The notes below the pieces were generated by a model, which was given only the letters and a program-made list of their open reading frames with translations, had not been told where the DNA came from and searched no databases. Of a stretch of 64,000 nt of DNA, positions 1-8,759 are shown piece after piece. The position numbers and the translations under genes were made by a program. How positions within the stretch are numbered: position 1 is the first letter of the stretch; each line of letters begins with the position of its first letter. The stretch spans positions 62,001 to 126,000 of the forward strand of contig JAHZGH010000001.1 in NCBI GenBank assembly GCA_019420905.1, read 5' to 3'. Source of the DNA: Succinivibrionaceae bacterium (GTDB taxonomy: Bacteria > Pseudomonadota > Gammaproteobacteria > Enterobacterales > Succinivibrionaceae).

Positions 1-149
1 TGATATTCATATATCTTGATAAAGTGAATCTAGAACAGAGAGTTAAATAGCATAATCAGTTTTTCTATCTATAAAAGGATGATTTTAGTACTGAAAGCAT
101 TTAAAATTAATTTTTCTAAAAATATATCCTTTTCAATTAGTTATTTATA

Positions 150-183
150 AATAAGCCTAATATAGAATAAATCAGGCTTATTT
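150..183 (-). terminator. Probable terminator after sctR
   Basis: A 9-bp inverted repeat (arms 150-158 and 174-182, loop of about 15 nt) lies 77 nt beyond the sctR stop on the minus strand, followed by a weak T-rich tail. The rest of 1-259 is AT-rich and shows no gene, so the minus-strand secretion operon probably ends here. Confidence 0.5.
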
Positions 184-259
184 AGATATGATTATAAAAA
201 AATACTATGCTGAATAAAATAAGCATCAAAGAAAAGCGATAGTTCTAAATAATTATTTA

Positions 260-928
260 TTAAGTATAAGTATATGAGTACATTAGGCCTTCTGATAATT
301 TCAGCCAGCCGTCTAAAGTTACAAACAGCATTAGCTTAAACGGTAAGGATATGGTCATAGGCGAGACCATCATCATGCCCATAGCTAAAAGAATATTAGA
401 AATTATAAGATCGATTGCTATAAAAGGTAAATAAAGAAGAAATCCTATTTGGAAAGCCTTGGTTAATTCAGTAATTACAAAGGAAGGAATTACAAATATA
501 AGGCTGTCATGATTTATAGTGCCTTGCATTTGCTCAGGCCAAATTCTGTTAGATGCATTGATAAATGTATTTAGGATCCTTTGATCAGTATTACTCAAAA
601 GAAATTCATTTAAAGGATTTGAAATATTAGCTACTAAATCTAGTATATTTCTAATAGAAAAGTCATTTAAAGCTTGCGTTGATTCTAAAAGCTTATAAGT
701 CTCCATACCAACTGGTGCCATAATAAACATAGTTAGAATCATTGCAAGTCCGCTTAGTACCATAGTAGGCGGTACTTGCTGTATGCCTAAAGCATTTCTA
801 ACAATGTATGTCACAACAATTATTTTGCAATAAGAGGTGACTATCATAAACATAAAAGGCAACAAGCCCATAAATCCCACTAAAAAAATGAGATTTACCT
901 GATTTAAAGCCGTAATTGAGCTATCCAT
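260..928 (-). CDS. sctR: Type III secretion export apparatus protein SctR (YscR/EscR/FliP family)
   Basis: Core inner-membrane subunit of the export gate. SctR forms the main ring of the R5-S4-T1 complex through which substrates leave the cytoplasm. The 222-residue protein has hydrophobic segments near residues 13-33, 52-74, 160-182 and 190-212. It carries the family signature in its last 70 residues (KAFQIGFLLYLPFIAIDL, then MGMMMVSPMTISLPFK). It lacks the cleavable signal peptide usual in flagellar FliP, which favours an injectisome over a flagellum. It follows sctQ by 4 nt and is the last gene of the minus-strand unit. Family assignment is firm; the injectisome subtype cannot be judged from this fragment. 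Confidence 0.93.
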   Translation of the reverse strand: MDSSITALNQVNLIFLVGFMGLLPFMFMIVTSYCKIIVVTYIVRNALGIQQVPPTMVLSGLAMILTMFIMAPVGMETYKLLESTQALNDFSIRNILDLVANISNPLNEFLLSNTDQRILNTFINASNRIWPEQMQGTINHDSLIFVIPSFVITELTKAFQIGFLLYLPFIAIDLIISNILLAMGMMMVSPMTISLPFKLMLFVTLDGWLKLSEGLMYSYTYT

Positions 929-932
929 GATT

Positions 933-1907
933 TTATGCTTTAAGAGAAGTTATCTGAATTCCTAAAGTGCCTCCAAGATCAACAATTTTTCCTGAGGCTA
1001 TGTGCTTATCGTTAACTAGAATCTTTATTGGACTTGTCATATCAGCTCCTATAGCAATTATAGAGCCTTCCTTGAGGGCCTTTAATTCATTAAGCTTCAT
1101 GAGCTTATTATCAAGCTCAAATTTGACCGTAAAGTCTATGCTGTTAGGATCAATTGTATTATTAGAATCATCCATTTTATTGTCCTTTTGAGAGATTGAA
1201 TTTTTTTGTGAGTAGCTTTTCAAGATAGCTTGCGAATGTTTAAAGTCAAAATAAAGCTCATTTATACCTAGAGTCGCTTTAAGTTTATTTTCTGCAAGAT
1301 AGAAAGCCTCAGGAATGAGTACATCCCCATTTTCTAGGGATTGTAGTTCCGTGGCGTTTAAATTCATTTCTCCTGCTATAAATCCTAAACGTATATAAAA
1401 ATCTAAATTATTAGGAGCTGTTTTTAGATGTAATAGTCGTTCTTGAATCTTTTTTAGAGCCTCTAAGCTCATGAAGTTTAATCTTAAAGGAAACTCATAA
1501 TTTTGATCTTTATAGGTAAAATCTAAGCTAAATATGCTTTTAAAGCTGTCATTTGCACTTACAATAGCGATTTTTGAATCTAAAAGCTCCGATAAAAAGG
1601 AAATTTTAGGTTCTAAAATTTGTTCTATAGCAGCCAGAAGAATTTCCTTAGGCAAGATTTCAGGAGGAATACTTTTTAAGAGAGGATGATCAAGTAAAAT
1701 TTCATCACTGCCTAATTCTAATTGAAAAGGGATGCCGGCAAGCATTAGGCCTAATGTAAATTTATTTTCAAAGAAAGCATGTCCAAAAGACTGAAGTTTT
1801 AAAGGTGCATCTTGAGGCAGTATTCTTAAAATTGCATTAGTAAGCGATGCTTTATAAATATTCTGTTTTTCAAATTGCGCTACCTGATAGTTTTCAAAAT
1901 CCGCCAT
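933..1907 (-). CDS. sctQ: Type III secretion cytoplasmic ring protein SctQ (SpoA domain)
   Basis: Cytosolic sorting-platform component of an injectisome, related to flagellar FliM/FliN. The first 200 residues are poorly conserved. The C-terminal ~75 residues have the SpoA pattern of SctQ/FliN: a Leu-rich lead (KLMKLNELKALKEG), then I-A-I-G, then K-I-L-V-N, then a terminal G-K-I-V-D-L-G-G-T-L-G-I-Q-I-T. At 324 residues it has the usual SctQ length. It lies directly upstream of sctR, the common Q-R order in injectisome operons. The start has an AGGT Shine-Dalgarno-like sequence just upstream. An internal start giving a free C-terminal SpoA fragment, known in other SctQ, was not identified. Confidence 0.85.
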   Translation of the reverse strand: MADFENYQVAQFEKQNIYKASLTNAILRILPQDAPLKLQSFGHAFFENKFTLGLMLAGIPFQLELGSDEILLDHPLLKSIPPEILPKEILLAAIEQILEPKISFLSELLDSKIAIVSANDSFKSIFSLDFTYKDQNYEFPLRLNFMSLEALKKIQERLLHLKTAPNNLDFYIRLGFIAGEMNLNATELQSLENGDVLIPEAFYLAENKLKATLGINELYFDFKHSQAILKSYSQKNSISQKDNKMDDSNNTIDPNSIDFTVKFELDNKLMKLNELKALKEGSIIAIGADMTSPIKILVNDKHIASGKIVDLGGTLGIQITSLKA

Positions 1908-1928
1908 GGCTTACCTATCCGCAAGGTC

Positions 1929-2510
1929 TTATAAATCATAATTGTTATTTTCAAAGCTTTGTTCAGAATTATAAACAATATCAACTCTTACAGCATTTTT
2001 TTCTATATTATTTAAAGATCTTTCTAAAATATTTTTAGTCCCTAATAATTTTTTATATGAGTTGTTGTCTAGGGTTGAAATTGTCACAAATAATAAGCCG
2101 CTAAGGTCTCGTTTTATTGAAATTTCTGTCTGCCTTAAAATTGAACTGTCATTTAAAAGCAGCCTTACCTCTTCAGTACCATTTAGGTTTTTATCGCTGA
2201 TTAGAATACGGTTTATTAGACTATCGCTGAGCTTTTGCAGTTCTTCTTTATTTATAGATTGATTATCGGTAATTGCTGGACTGTCAATAACTTCAGTACT
2301 GCTTTTGCCAGAGAGCAGCTGTGAAAAAATTGATGATAATTCAGAGCCTGATCTTCCGTAAGCATCAGATTGTTGTTCATCTTCGGAGGATTTTTTCATT
2401 AGAGATGAAAATTTATGTATATCATCAGGATCGGGATTTTTTTCATGTCCGTGAATATTTTTAGAATTGCTGTAGTTCTTTATGCAATCTTGTTCAATTT
2501 TTACTGACAT
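1929..2510 (-). CDS. SctP-like type III secretion protein (needle-length regulator position)
   Basis: A hydrophilic 193-residue protein without membrane segments, placed immediately upstream of sctQ where SctP (YscP/EscP/HrpP) normally sits. The N-terminal half is charged and low in complexity (Asp-, Ser-, Lys-rich). The C-terminal ~100 residues are predicted to be more ordered and hydrophobic, resembling the short substrate-switch domain of this class (I-S-I-K-R-D-L-S-G-L-L-F-V-T-I-S). The start at 2510 is preferred over the upstream in-frame start at 2630 because AAGGA precedes it at good spacing, and because the longer form would overlap divergent sctS. The call rests mainly on position, length and composition. 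Confidence 0.55.
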   Translation of the reverse strand: MSVKIEQDCIKNYSNSKNIHGHEKNPDPDDIHKFSSLMKKSSEDEQQSDAYGRSGSELSSIFSQLLSGKSSTEVIDSPAITDNQSINKEELQKLSDSLINRILISDKNLNGTEEVRLLLNDSSILRQTEISIKRDLSGLLFVTISTLDNNSYKKLLGTKNILERSLNNIEKNAVRVDIVYNSEQSFENNNYDL

Positions 2511-2597
2511 ATTCTGATCCTTATGAAATGATTTACAGATCGTTGTATCTACATTTGATATACTTAATTTATAAGTTTTACATGAATAGGACTTACT

Positions 2598-2861
2598 ATG
2601 CAACCTGCAGTAATCGAACTTATAAGCCAAGGCATGTATTTAATATTGATTTTATCTTTACCTCCGATTTTAGTTGCCTCAGTTGTTGGCGTGCTCTTGA
2701 GCTTGATTCAAGCAATTACGCAATTGCAGGAACAAACTTTATCCTTTGGCATTAAACTTATCGCAGTATCAATTACTTTATTTCTATCAGGCTCGTGGAT
2801 AAGCGGTCAATTGCTTGAATTTAGTAAGGCTATTTTTGATCGCTTTTATTTATTGCAGTAA
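2598..2861 (+). CDS. sctS: Type III secretion export apparatus protein SctS (FliQ family)
   Basis: A small two-helix membrane protein of 87 residues, typical for EscS/YscS. Hydrophobic hairpins lie near residues 14-38 and 50-70, and the I-Q-A-I-T-Q-L-Q-E-Q-T-L family motif falls between them. Four copies join SctR and SctT in the export gate. It is transcribed away from sctP-sctQ-sctR across an 87-nt gap, so the usual Q-R-S-T order is split into two divergent arms. An AGGA box precedes the ATG. It is followed by sctT after 29 nt. Confidence 0.93.
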   Translation: MQPAVIELISQGMYLILILSLPPILVASVVGVLLSLIQAITQLQEQTLSFGIKLIAVSITLFLSGSWISGQLLEFSKAIFDRFYLLQ

Positions 2862-2890
2862 GACTATAAAGTTAAGATTACGGCAGATTT

Positions 2891-3718
2891 ATGAATGAGT
2901 TGTTAGCAGCTATTACTCAAGATGAGGTGATTCTTGGGCATATTTTAGCTATAGGACTAGGCATAACTAGAATTATAGCTATGCTCTCATTTGCGCCTTT
3001 TTTTGGCCCTGCTGTGACTATTCCTATGCGTTTTGGATTAGCAATAGCACTATATATGCCGTTGCATCCTTACTTAGTATATTGCATTTCTACAGAAGAC
3101 CTGGTGCATACTTTGTCTGTAAATGTATTAGCTATTTTAGCCTTAAAAGAGACAATATTAGGGTTTATTTTTGCCATGGTTACGGGGTTTGTCTTTTGGG
3201 CGGCTATGTCAGCTGGCTTTATCGTAGATAATCAGCGAGGAGCTTCACAAGCCCAGGGAGCTGAAATTATAACAGGAGATGAAGTTTCTCCATTCAGCGA
3301 GATTTTATTTTTGTCTATGCTGACTTTATTTTATGCTTCAGGGGCCTTAGCTGCATTTTTAATGCTTTTTTATAAGACTTATATTCTTTGGCCAGTATTT
3401 GATTTTATGCCATCACTTAAATCATCAAATATTGCTTTGTTTCTAGCTGAAGGTGTAGATGGATTTATGACTAATGCTTTATTGCTATGCGGGCCGTTTT
3501 TGTTAGTAGCTTTAATGACTGATATTTCGTTGGGAATTATTAACCGTTTTGCGCCGCAATTGAATGTTTATATCTTATCAATGCCTATAAAATCTGGCTT
3601 ATGTGCGTTTTTAATCGTATTTTTTGTGATTCCTTATTTTGATATCAGCGCCTTGTTATTAGAAAAGTCTCATGATATGAGTCAATATTTTGTAAATCTT
3701 GTAAGAGGAATAATTTAG
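2891..3718 (+). CDS. sctT: Type III secretion export apparatus protein SctT (FliR family)
   Basis: Polytopic inner-membrane protein of 275 residues that caps the SctR/SctS helical gate. Six to seven hydrophobic segments are spread over residues 15-260. The conserved G-F-I-V-D-N-Q-R-G and the C-terminal F-A-P-Q-L-N-V-Y motifs of EscT/YscT/FliR are present. It follows sctS in the same direction and runs toward the minus-strand gene at 3723, with only 4 nt between stops. sctU, often next, is not in the window on this side. Confidence 0.93.
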   Translation: MNELLAAITQDEVILGHILAIGLGITRIIAMLSFAPFFGPAVTIPMRFGLAIALYMPLHPYLVYCISTEDLVHTLSVNVLAILALKETILGFIFAMVTGFVFWAAMSAGFIVDNQRGASQAQGAEIITGDEVSPFSEILFLSMLTLFYASGALAAFLMLFYKTYILWPVFDFMPSLKSSNIALFLAEGVDGFMTNALLLCGPFLLVALMTDISLGIINRFAPQLNVYILSMPIKSGLCAFLIVFFVIPYFDISALLLEKSHDMSQYFVNLVRGII

Positions 3719-3722
3719 CTTA

Positions 3723-5186
3723 TTAGTTAAGAAGTATTCCTTGTTTGCGATTTTCTATGATCTCTGAAAGATTATCTAAAATTATTTCTTTTGATCCATA
3801 TTCTAAAAGTAAATCACAGGCGGTCGCATATTTACATTCGTTAAGCTTTACGGACATAATTTTTTCTAGATTTTTCTTTTCCATTCTGAAGGAAAAAAGA
3901 TCTAGCAGCGATAAAGGATGAAATTGGTTTATTTTTGCTAAAGGATCAGCAGTAAGCTCTTTTATATCCTCTCTATATAAAAAAGGTAAAGGCATACTTG
4001 AGACCATTGTTAACGGTTGAATATTTAAGATATTTTGATAGTCATAGCCATAACCTTTTAATATCTCTACGCTTTTAGTGGTCATTTTTTCAAAATAGAT
4101 ACGCATGAAGATTCCGCCGGTAAGAGCGAGATTATGTGTAAAAGCTAGGTTGGTTTGCAGAGTATATATGCAAGGAATAATTTCTTGTGATTTTAATTTT
4201 TGGCATAATACATCAGATGTGAGCTTGAAAATTTCTTTTTGTCCGCATAAAAAGAATTCGTTATTTTTTTCAATGATTTTTAAAGGGCTTTTGCGTCCTT
4301 TTTGATTTAATTCATAAAAAAGCACAGAGCCAGAACAGGTTTTAGGATCGATCTCATTCTTAAATAGGAGATTTGAACTCCAGCATCCAGAAACGTTGCT
4401 AAGATCTTTTAAAATTTTTTTTAGAGCTTCATGATTGTTAATTATTATTGATATGAAGCTGTTTTCATTAGATAGATCTTCAATCAAAAGTTCTGTAGCA
4501 ATTTTATCTACATCTAAGAATAAAGCGCGATTAGCTATGTTGTCAGGTAGAAAAGCACTATAAGCTGCAGTATTAAATAAGGCGCCAATATCTATAATAT
4601 TGTAATTTTTATAAGCATAAAGCAGAGTTTTGATGGTCTCGAAAGTTGCAATTTCAGTTTTAAAAAAGCCCTTACTCTTAGCTTGCAACATTGCTTTATC
4701 TATATCTTGTTTTTTAAGTGGCGGAAGATTTTTTAATAAAGTATCCCGATATTTATTTGAATAAAATTGACATTTTATGCGTTTAAAGTTTATTTCTATG
4801 CGTCCGGAAAGCATTCCTGCCGGAACTGTAGGACTATATGAGCCTATTGAAGTGCAGGCAAAAACAGGATGAATTTGAGCTCCTTCTAAAGCTTCATAGC
4901 CGCATGCAGATAGTGTTGAGGCAATCAGCTGGGGATGATTTTCAAAACCTCCATGGTTGGCAAAATAGCATGCACTGCCTATAGAGAGAGACTTTTTTAA
5001 TAAGAGCGCATTAGTTTGTCCATAAAGACGAGCTGCTTCTTTAACGCAGGCATTCACAAAGGCATCGCTGGGATTTTGTCGGCAGCTTTTAAAATAACGC
5101 TGTATTTCCAATAGGCTTAAATTGCCGAACTTTTGAAAATAGCTTTCAAAATAAGGAAAAAGTTTATTTACAGCATCGCATATCAT
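3723..5186 (-). CDS. Unrecognised 487-residue cytosolic protein co-transcribed with an MFS transporter
   Basis: No family is recognised with confidence. The protein has no signal peptide or membrane helix. Visible features are an N-terminal segment rich in Ala, Cys and His (S-A-C-Y-F-A-N-H-G-G-F-E-N-H-P around residue 75), a mixed alpha/beta middle region, and a Lys/Glu-rich C-terminus. Its ATG overlaps the stop of the upstream MFS gene in an ATGA arrangement (5183-5186), so the two are translationally coupled and probably share a function. It converges on sctT. A biosynthetic or ligand-modifying role linked to the transported molecule is possible but unsupported by any motif. Confidence 0.6.
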   Translation of the reverse strand: MICDAVNKLFPYFESYFQKFGNLSLLEIQRYFKSCRQNPSDAFVNACVKEAARLYGQTNALLLKKSLSIGSACYFANHGGFENHPQLIASTLSACGYEALEGAQIHPVFACTSIGSYSPTVPAGMLSGRIEINFKRIKCQFYSNKYRDTLLKNLPPLKKQDIDKAMLQAKSKGFFKTEIATFETIKTLLYAYKNYNIIDIGALFNTAAYSAFLPDNIANRALFLDVDKIATELLIEDLSNENSFISIIINNHEALKKILKDLSNVSGCWSSNLLFKNEIDPKTCSGSVLFYELNQKGRKSPLKIIEKNNEFFLCGQKEIFKLTSDVLCQKLKSQEIIPCIYTLQTNLAFTHNLALTGGIFMRIYFEKMTTKSVEILKGYGYDYQNILNIQPLTMVSSMPLPFLYREDIKELTADPLAKINQFHPLSLLDLFSFRMEKKNLEKIMSVKLNECKYATACDLLLEYGSKEIILDNLSEIIENRKQGILLN

Positions 5187-6649
5187 GTTCTTTTCCTTTC
5201 TACACTCATAAATAATAGCGCACTTATAATGCAGCCTATAGAGATATAGATAAAAGCGTTATTAGCAACCATATATAAACTTACTGAAATTAAGAGCGGT
5301 CCTAAGATTTGACCAATACGGATAAACAAATCTAAGATTAAAACTGATTGAGTTTCTCCTATAAGCGAGCTTTGTGGTAAAGAAGAGATGAATGCTGGCT
5401 GACCGCTTTCATTTATAGATGAGCTAAGTCCAAGACAAATCATCGCTAAAGCACAGGATAATATAGGAGATGACAGGCTAAAGCATAGGGGAGCTATAGC
5501 TGAAATGCACAAACCTATAGTTAATAATCTATATTTGTGTAAGCTTTTATCTAGAAGCTTGCCCAAAAAAGGCGAAAGGAAAATTACGATTACAGTATAG
5601 AAAAGGTTCAGCTGTCCTACTGCAGAAGCTCCAAAGCCGTTTTGATTGAGAATTACAGGCAGGAAATAATTAAAGACTCCTATGGCAATAGCTCCATAAG
5701 GCAAGACTTGAAACATTAAGAGTACGATAATTTCTTTTTTGCTTATAAAATTAAATAGAAGTGTTAATTTTAAATTATGGTTTTGATGAGACTGCGAAAC
5801 TCTTTGATCTTTAAAAGAGTATGTTAAATATATAAGCAGGCATAAATATGAGCAAAGCATGCAGGATGATAGTTTAAAAACTGCTTGGTAGCCTAAAGTA
5901 TCGGCACAAATGCCTCCTAGAGCACAGCCGCATAGAGAGCCTGCAAATAAACCTGAAGTTAAATTTGAGAAGATTTTGCCTCGATCTTGAATTTTAGTAA
6001 AACTTATTACAAAAAGCTGCAGACTTATGATAAAGCAGCTATAGCCTAAGCCATAGATAGCTCTGCTGAAGAGAAAAGTTAAGGCGTTATTAGACCTGAA
6101 GGATATAATCATGGCACTTGCAAGCAGGATAATACCTGTAAACAAAAGCTTTTTCCAGCTGACTCGATTTCCTAAAATTGTTATAGCTAAAGAAGCTAGG
6201 CAAATAGCAGTCATATCTATACTGACAGGTAAACTCATATAGATATTTTCGGGAAGGCCGAAGATACTTTCTGCTTGAATGCTTTTAATATATAAAGGCA
6301 CAATACTTATAGGCAAATATAAAGCAAGTACGCCTAAATATCCTAATGGACGAGCAAGTTGAGATGGAAATAACCTTGGGGTTGTCATTTTTTCATATTT
6401 TGAAATGAGAATATCTAAAAGGTAAGACAGCTCATAAGCAAGCAATGAGGAAATTAAGAGCATTGTTAGCATGTCAATGCCATGCTTTGTGAATATATTA
6501 AATAAAGTTTTTCTATCTAAAGCTATTTTTAGATAACCAAAGTTTTCTTGTCCATTGCAGATAGGCTGTACGGTGCCTATGCTTACATTATCGCCAGCTA
6601 TGAGCTGTTTATTTTGATCATATATGCTCATATAGCCTATATTATGCAT
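5183..6649 (-). CDS. MFS transporter portion of an interrupted sensor-MFS protein
   Basis: A 488-residue product from the first available ATG. It holds a short extracytoplasmic stretch, one helix near residues 55-75, then about 12 hydrophobic helices with MFS character (R-A-I-Y-G-L-G-Y, and G-K-L-L-D-K-S in the second half). The true reading frame is open upstream to 6973 and adds 108 residues. Those begin right after a TAA, contain two more membrane helices and the first part of a ligand-sensing domain, and contain no ATG, GTG or TTG start. The ATG at 6649 falls inside that sensing domain, so it is unlikely to be the native start. Most likely this is the C-terminal part of a single ~760-codon gene cut by the stop at 6974-6976. 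Confidence 0.7.
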   Translation of the reverse strand: MHNIGYMSIYDQNKQLIAGDNVSIGTVQPICNGQENFGYLKIALDRKTLFNIFTKHGIDMLTMLLISSLLAYELSYLLDILISKYEKMTTPRLFPSQLARPLGYLGVLALYLPISIVPLYIKSIQAESIFGLPENIYMSLPVSIDMTAICLASLAITILGNRVSWKKLLFTGIILLASAMIISFRSNNALTFLFSRAIYGLGYSCFIISLQLFVISFTKIQDRGKIFSNLTSGLFAGSLCGCALGGICADTLGYQAVFKLSSCMLCSYLCLLIYLTYSFKDQRVSQSHQNHNLKLTLLFNFISKKEIIVLLMFQVLPYGAIAIGVFNYFLPVILNQNGFGASAVGQLNLFYTVIVIFLSPFLGKLLDKSLHKYRLLTIGLCISAIAPLCFSLSSPILSCALAMICLGLSSSINESGQPAFISSLPQSSLIGETQSVLILDLFIRIGQILGPLLISVSLYMVANNAFIYISIGCIISALLFMSVERKRT

Positions 6650-6973
6650 AGAACTTTTGAAAGATATGAGAGTCTTATTAAGATCAGGAATATCTGCTGT
6701 TTTTATGCCTAAAGTATTAATGCGGGATAATTCCTGACTAAAAGCTTTACCGGCACTTAGCTCTAAAGATGAAATATATTTTTGTGCTATAAAAACTGAC
6801 GGAATGGCTAAGATCGTAATTGATATAAGCTGAATGATGATTAGTGGGGCAAGAAAGGTTTTGGCTCTAGATAGTGTCTTATTTGCTTTGATATGTAAAA
6901 AAGCACTATAGATAAAAAATAGTATTAAACTTATAGCTAAAGTTATTAAAAAATTATGCGTAATATTTTTTTT

Positions 6974-7462
6974 TTAAAATCCCATTTGTGCATTATCTTT
7001 TAGTTTAATTGTAGTTAGTACATAGCCTTTAATATTTTGAGAAGCATCATAATAGGGGATAGCTGTGTACTTTAAATTTGAATTACTTTTGCTGTAATAA
7101 AGTTTATTTTCATCAATTGACGCAGCATTAAAGTTATCAATGTCAGTATTTTTATTTAATAACATCTGTCCTTCTATGGAAAATACGGCAGCTCCAGAAG
7201 CTTGTGTATTTTCTAAAAGTTCGTCAATTTCCTGCTCTAGCTGCCCATATCTGCTGACATTACGGCCGATATTTTCGATTAAAGTTAATTTTAAAGCGGT
7301 TTTTTGAGAGGCTAATGCCACCATGTCGCGTATAGAATTATTTTGAAAATTTTGAATGCAGGAGAGGGCTAAAAAAAGGAGAACTAATTCGCTTATGATG
7401 AGGATAGTGGCATAAATGAGGGTTTTAGGGTGAAAAATTTTGCTATATGACAGCATAAGCAC
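6974..7462 (-). CDS. N-terminal membrane-anchored sensor segment of the interrupted sensor-MFS protein
   Basis: A 162-residue product: a hydrophobic helix at about residues 14-36, then an extracytoplasmic region resembling a small PAS/Cache-like sensor (Q-A-S-G-A-A-V-F-S-I-E-G-Q-M-L-L around 90-105). It ends at TAA, directly followed by a run of A residues (T-run at 6966-6975 on the plus strand). The downstream reading frame is the same one, so no frameshift is needed to join it to the MFS part. It starts 105 nt from the divergent binding-protein gene at 7568. It could be a genuinely separate small protein, but continuity of frame and topology favours a broken gene. Confidence 0.6.
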   Translation of the reverse strand: MLMLSYSKIFHPKTLIYATILIISELVLLFLALSCIQNFQNNSIRDMVALASQKTALKLTLIENIGRNVSRYGQLEQEIDELLENTQASGAAVFSIEGQMLLNKNTDIDNFNAASIDENKLYYSKSNSNLKYTAIPYYDASQNIKGYVLTTIKLKDNAQMGF

Positions 7463-7567
7463 ACACTTTAACAGCTAAACTATTATAAATAATTTTAATA
7501 TAGCTCTATTTTAGCAAATAAAATATCCTTAAAAGGATGATAAGAATTAAATGATATTAGGAATCTT

Positions 7568-8707
7568 ATGATGTTAAAAGAGTTTTTTGCAGCACTAGGA
7601 ATTTTTTCAGCGATAAGTTCAGCTGCTGCTTCTGAAAATTTAACTAATTGTCCTTTAGGGAAAAATTATAAAGTTGCAGTTGTTGAAGGCGGAAGTTATA
7701 TAGATTTTCAGCGTGTTTTTAAACATATGGTAAGAGCGTTGCAAAGTCAGAAGATTATTCAAGGAGATCTTTTGCCTTTAGATTATTTATTTGATAAAGA
7801 TGATAATTATCAAAAACTTGCTCAGATCTCAAAAGGAGGCTGCATTGAGTTTGTTGCAGATGGCTTATATAACGCCCATTGGCAGAATACTGAGCGCAGA
7901 AAAATTCTGAATGATTTGACGCAGAGAATTTTAAATACAGACGATATTGATATGCTGTGGGCATTTGGGACTAATGCTGGTATTGATTTTGCTAAGGGAA
8001 ATTTAGATATTCCTGTTTTAGTTATTACTCCATCAGATCCTGAAACAGCAGGAATTATTCCTAAAGGAGAGTTTTCAAATAGAAAAAATGTGCATGTGCA
8101 AAAGGAAATAGATCGTTATAGCTCAGAATTGCAAATGTTCAAAAATATTTTTAATTTTAAAACATTAGGAACTTTAATTGATGATGATGAAGAAAACCAA
8201 GTAGCTCAAGCTTTTGATGTGATTAATGATTTTGCTCAAAAAAATAATATTGATCTTAAGGTTTGCAAGGGAGATATTACTACAGATAATGCTGATATTG
8301 CTCATAGGGAATATTCCCGCTGTATTTTAGAATTATCTCAGGCAGATGTAGATGCTGTATATTTAACGGTAAGTACTGGCGCAAATTTAAAAGGCTTTTT
8401 TAAACAAATCAAACCATTAGTTGAAAAAAAGATTCCCACATTTTCTCAAAGCGGCATTTATGAAGTAAAACAAGGAAGTTTAATGGCCTTGTCTGAAGAT
8501 GATATGGTTGAATCAGGGCAATTTGAGGCAAATGTAGTTATGCAGATTCTTAATGGCAAAAAACCAGAGGAGATTTCACAATATTATAATGCCCCATTAA
8601 CTTTAGCAATAAATCTCAAAACAGCAAGTCTTTTGGACTGGAAGCCTCCTTTTGAGATTTTGGTTGCAGTGGATACGGTATTTGAGTCTATAGATATGGG
8701 GCGCTGA
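7568..8707 (+). CDS. Periplasmic substrate-binding protein of the ABC_sub_bind (TrpX/YrpA-like) family, orphan
   Basis: A 379-residue secreted binding protein. The signal peptide covers about residues 1-22 and ends in S-A-A-A-S-E. The fold type I pattern follows, with K-V-A-V-V-E-G near the N-terminus, a central D-M-L-W-A-F-G-T-N-A-G, a V-L-V-I-T-P-S-D strand and a late A-V-Y-L-T-V-S-T-G segment. No permease or ATPase gene is adjacent. It is divergent from the sensor-MFS unit, which suggests that it presents ligand to the sensor domains rather than to an ABC importer; this is inference. AGGA lies just upstream of tandem ATGs, and either could start. Confidence 0.8.
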   Translation: MMLKEFFAALGIFSAISSAAASENLTNCPLGKNYKVAVVEGGSYIDFQRVFKHMVRALQSQKIIQGDLLPLDYLFDKDDNYQKLAQISKGGCIEFVADGLYNAHWQNTERRKILNDLTQRILNTDDIDMLWAFGTNAGIDFAKGNLDIPVLVITPSDPETAGIIPKGEFSNRKNVHVQKEIDRYSSELQMFKNIFNFKTLGTLIDDDEENQVAQAFDVINDFAQKNNIDLKVCKGDITTDNADIAHREYSRCILELSQADVDAVYLTVSTGANLKGFFKQIKPLVEKKIPTFSQSGIYEVKQGSLMALSEDDMVESGQFEANVVMQILNGKKPEEISQYYNAPLTLAINLKTASLLDWKPPFEILVAVDTVFESIDMGR

Positions 8708-8713
8708 TTCTTT

Positions 8714-8746
8714 ATCCCATTATTTTTTATATTTGAATAATGGGAT
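8714..8746 (+). terminator. Rho-independent terminator after the binding-protein gene
   Basis: An 11-bp perfect inverted repeat (8714-8724 with 8736-8746) is followed by a T-rich run on the plus strand. It lies between two converging genes. Confidence 0.75.
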
Positions 8747-8759
8747 TTAAATTTTCGAT

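Noticed and set aside
260..3718. Flagellar fliP-fliQ-fliR cluster
   Set aside because: SctR lacks the FliP signal peptide, and sctQ and an sctP-like gene adjoin it in injectisome order. No flagellar genes are near.
6966..6976. Programmed transcriptional slippage at the ten-A run to rescue the sensor-MFS frame
   Set aside because: The TAA comes before most of the run and the downstream frame is already the same frame, so adding or removing A residues would not bypass the stop.
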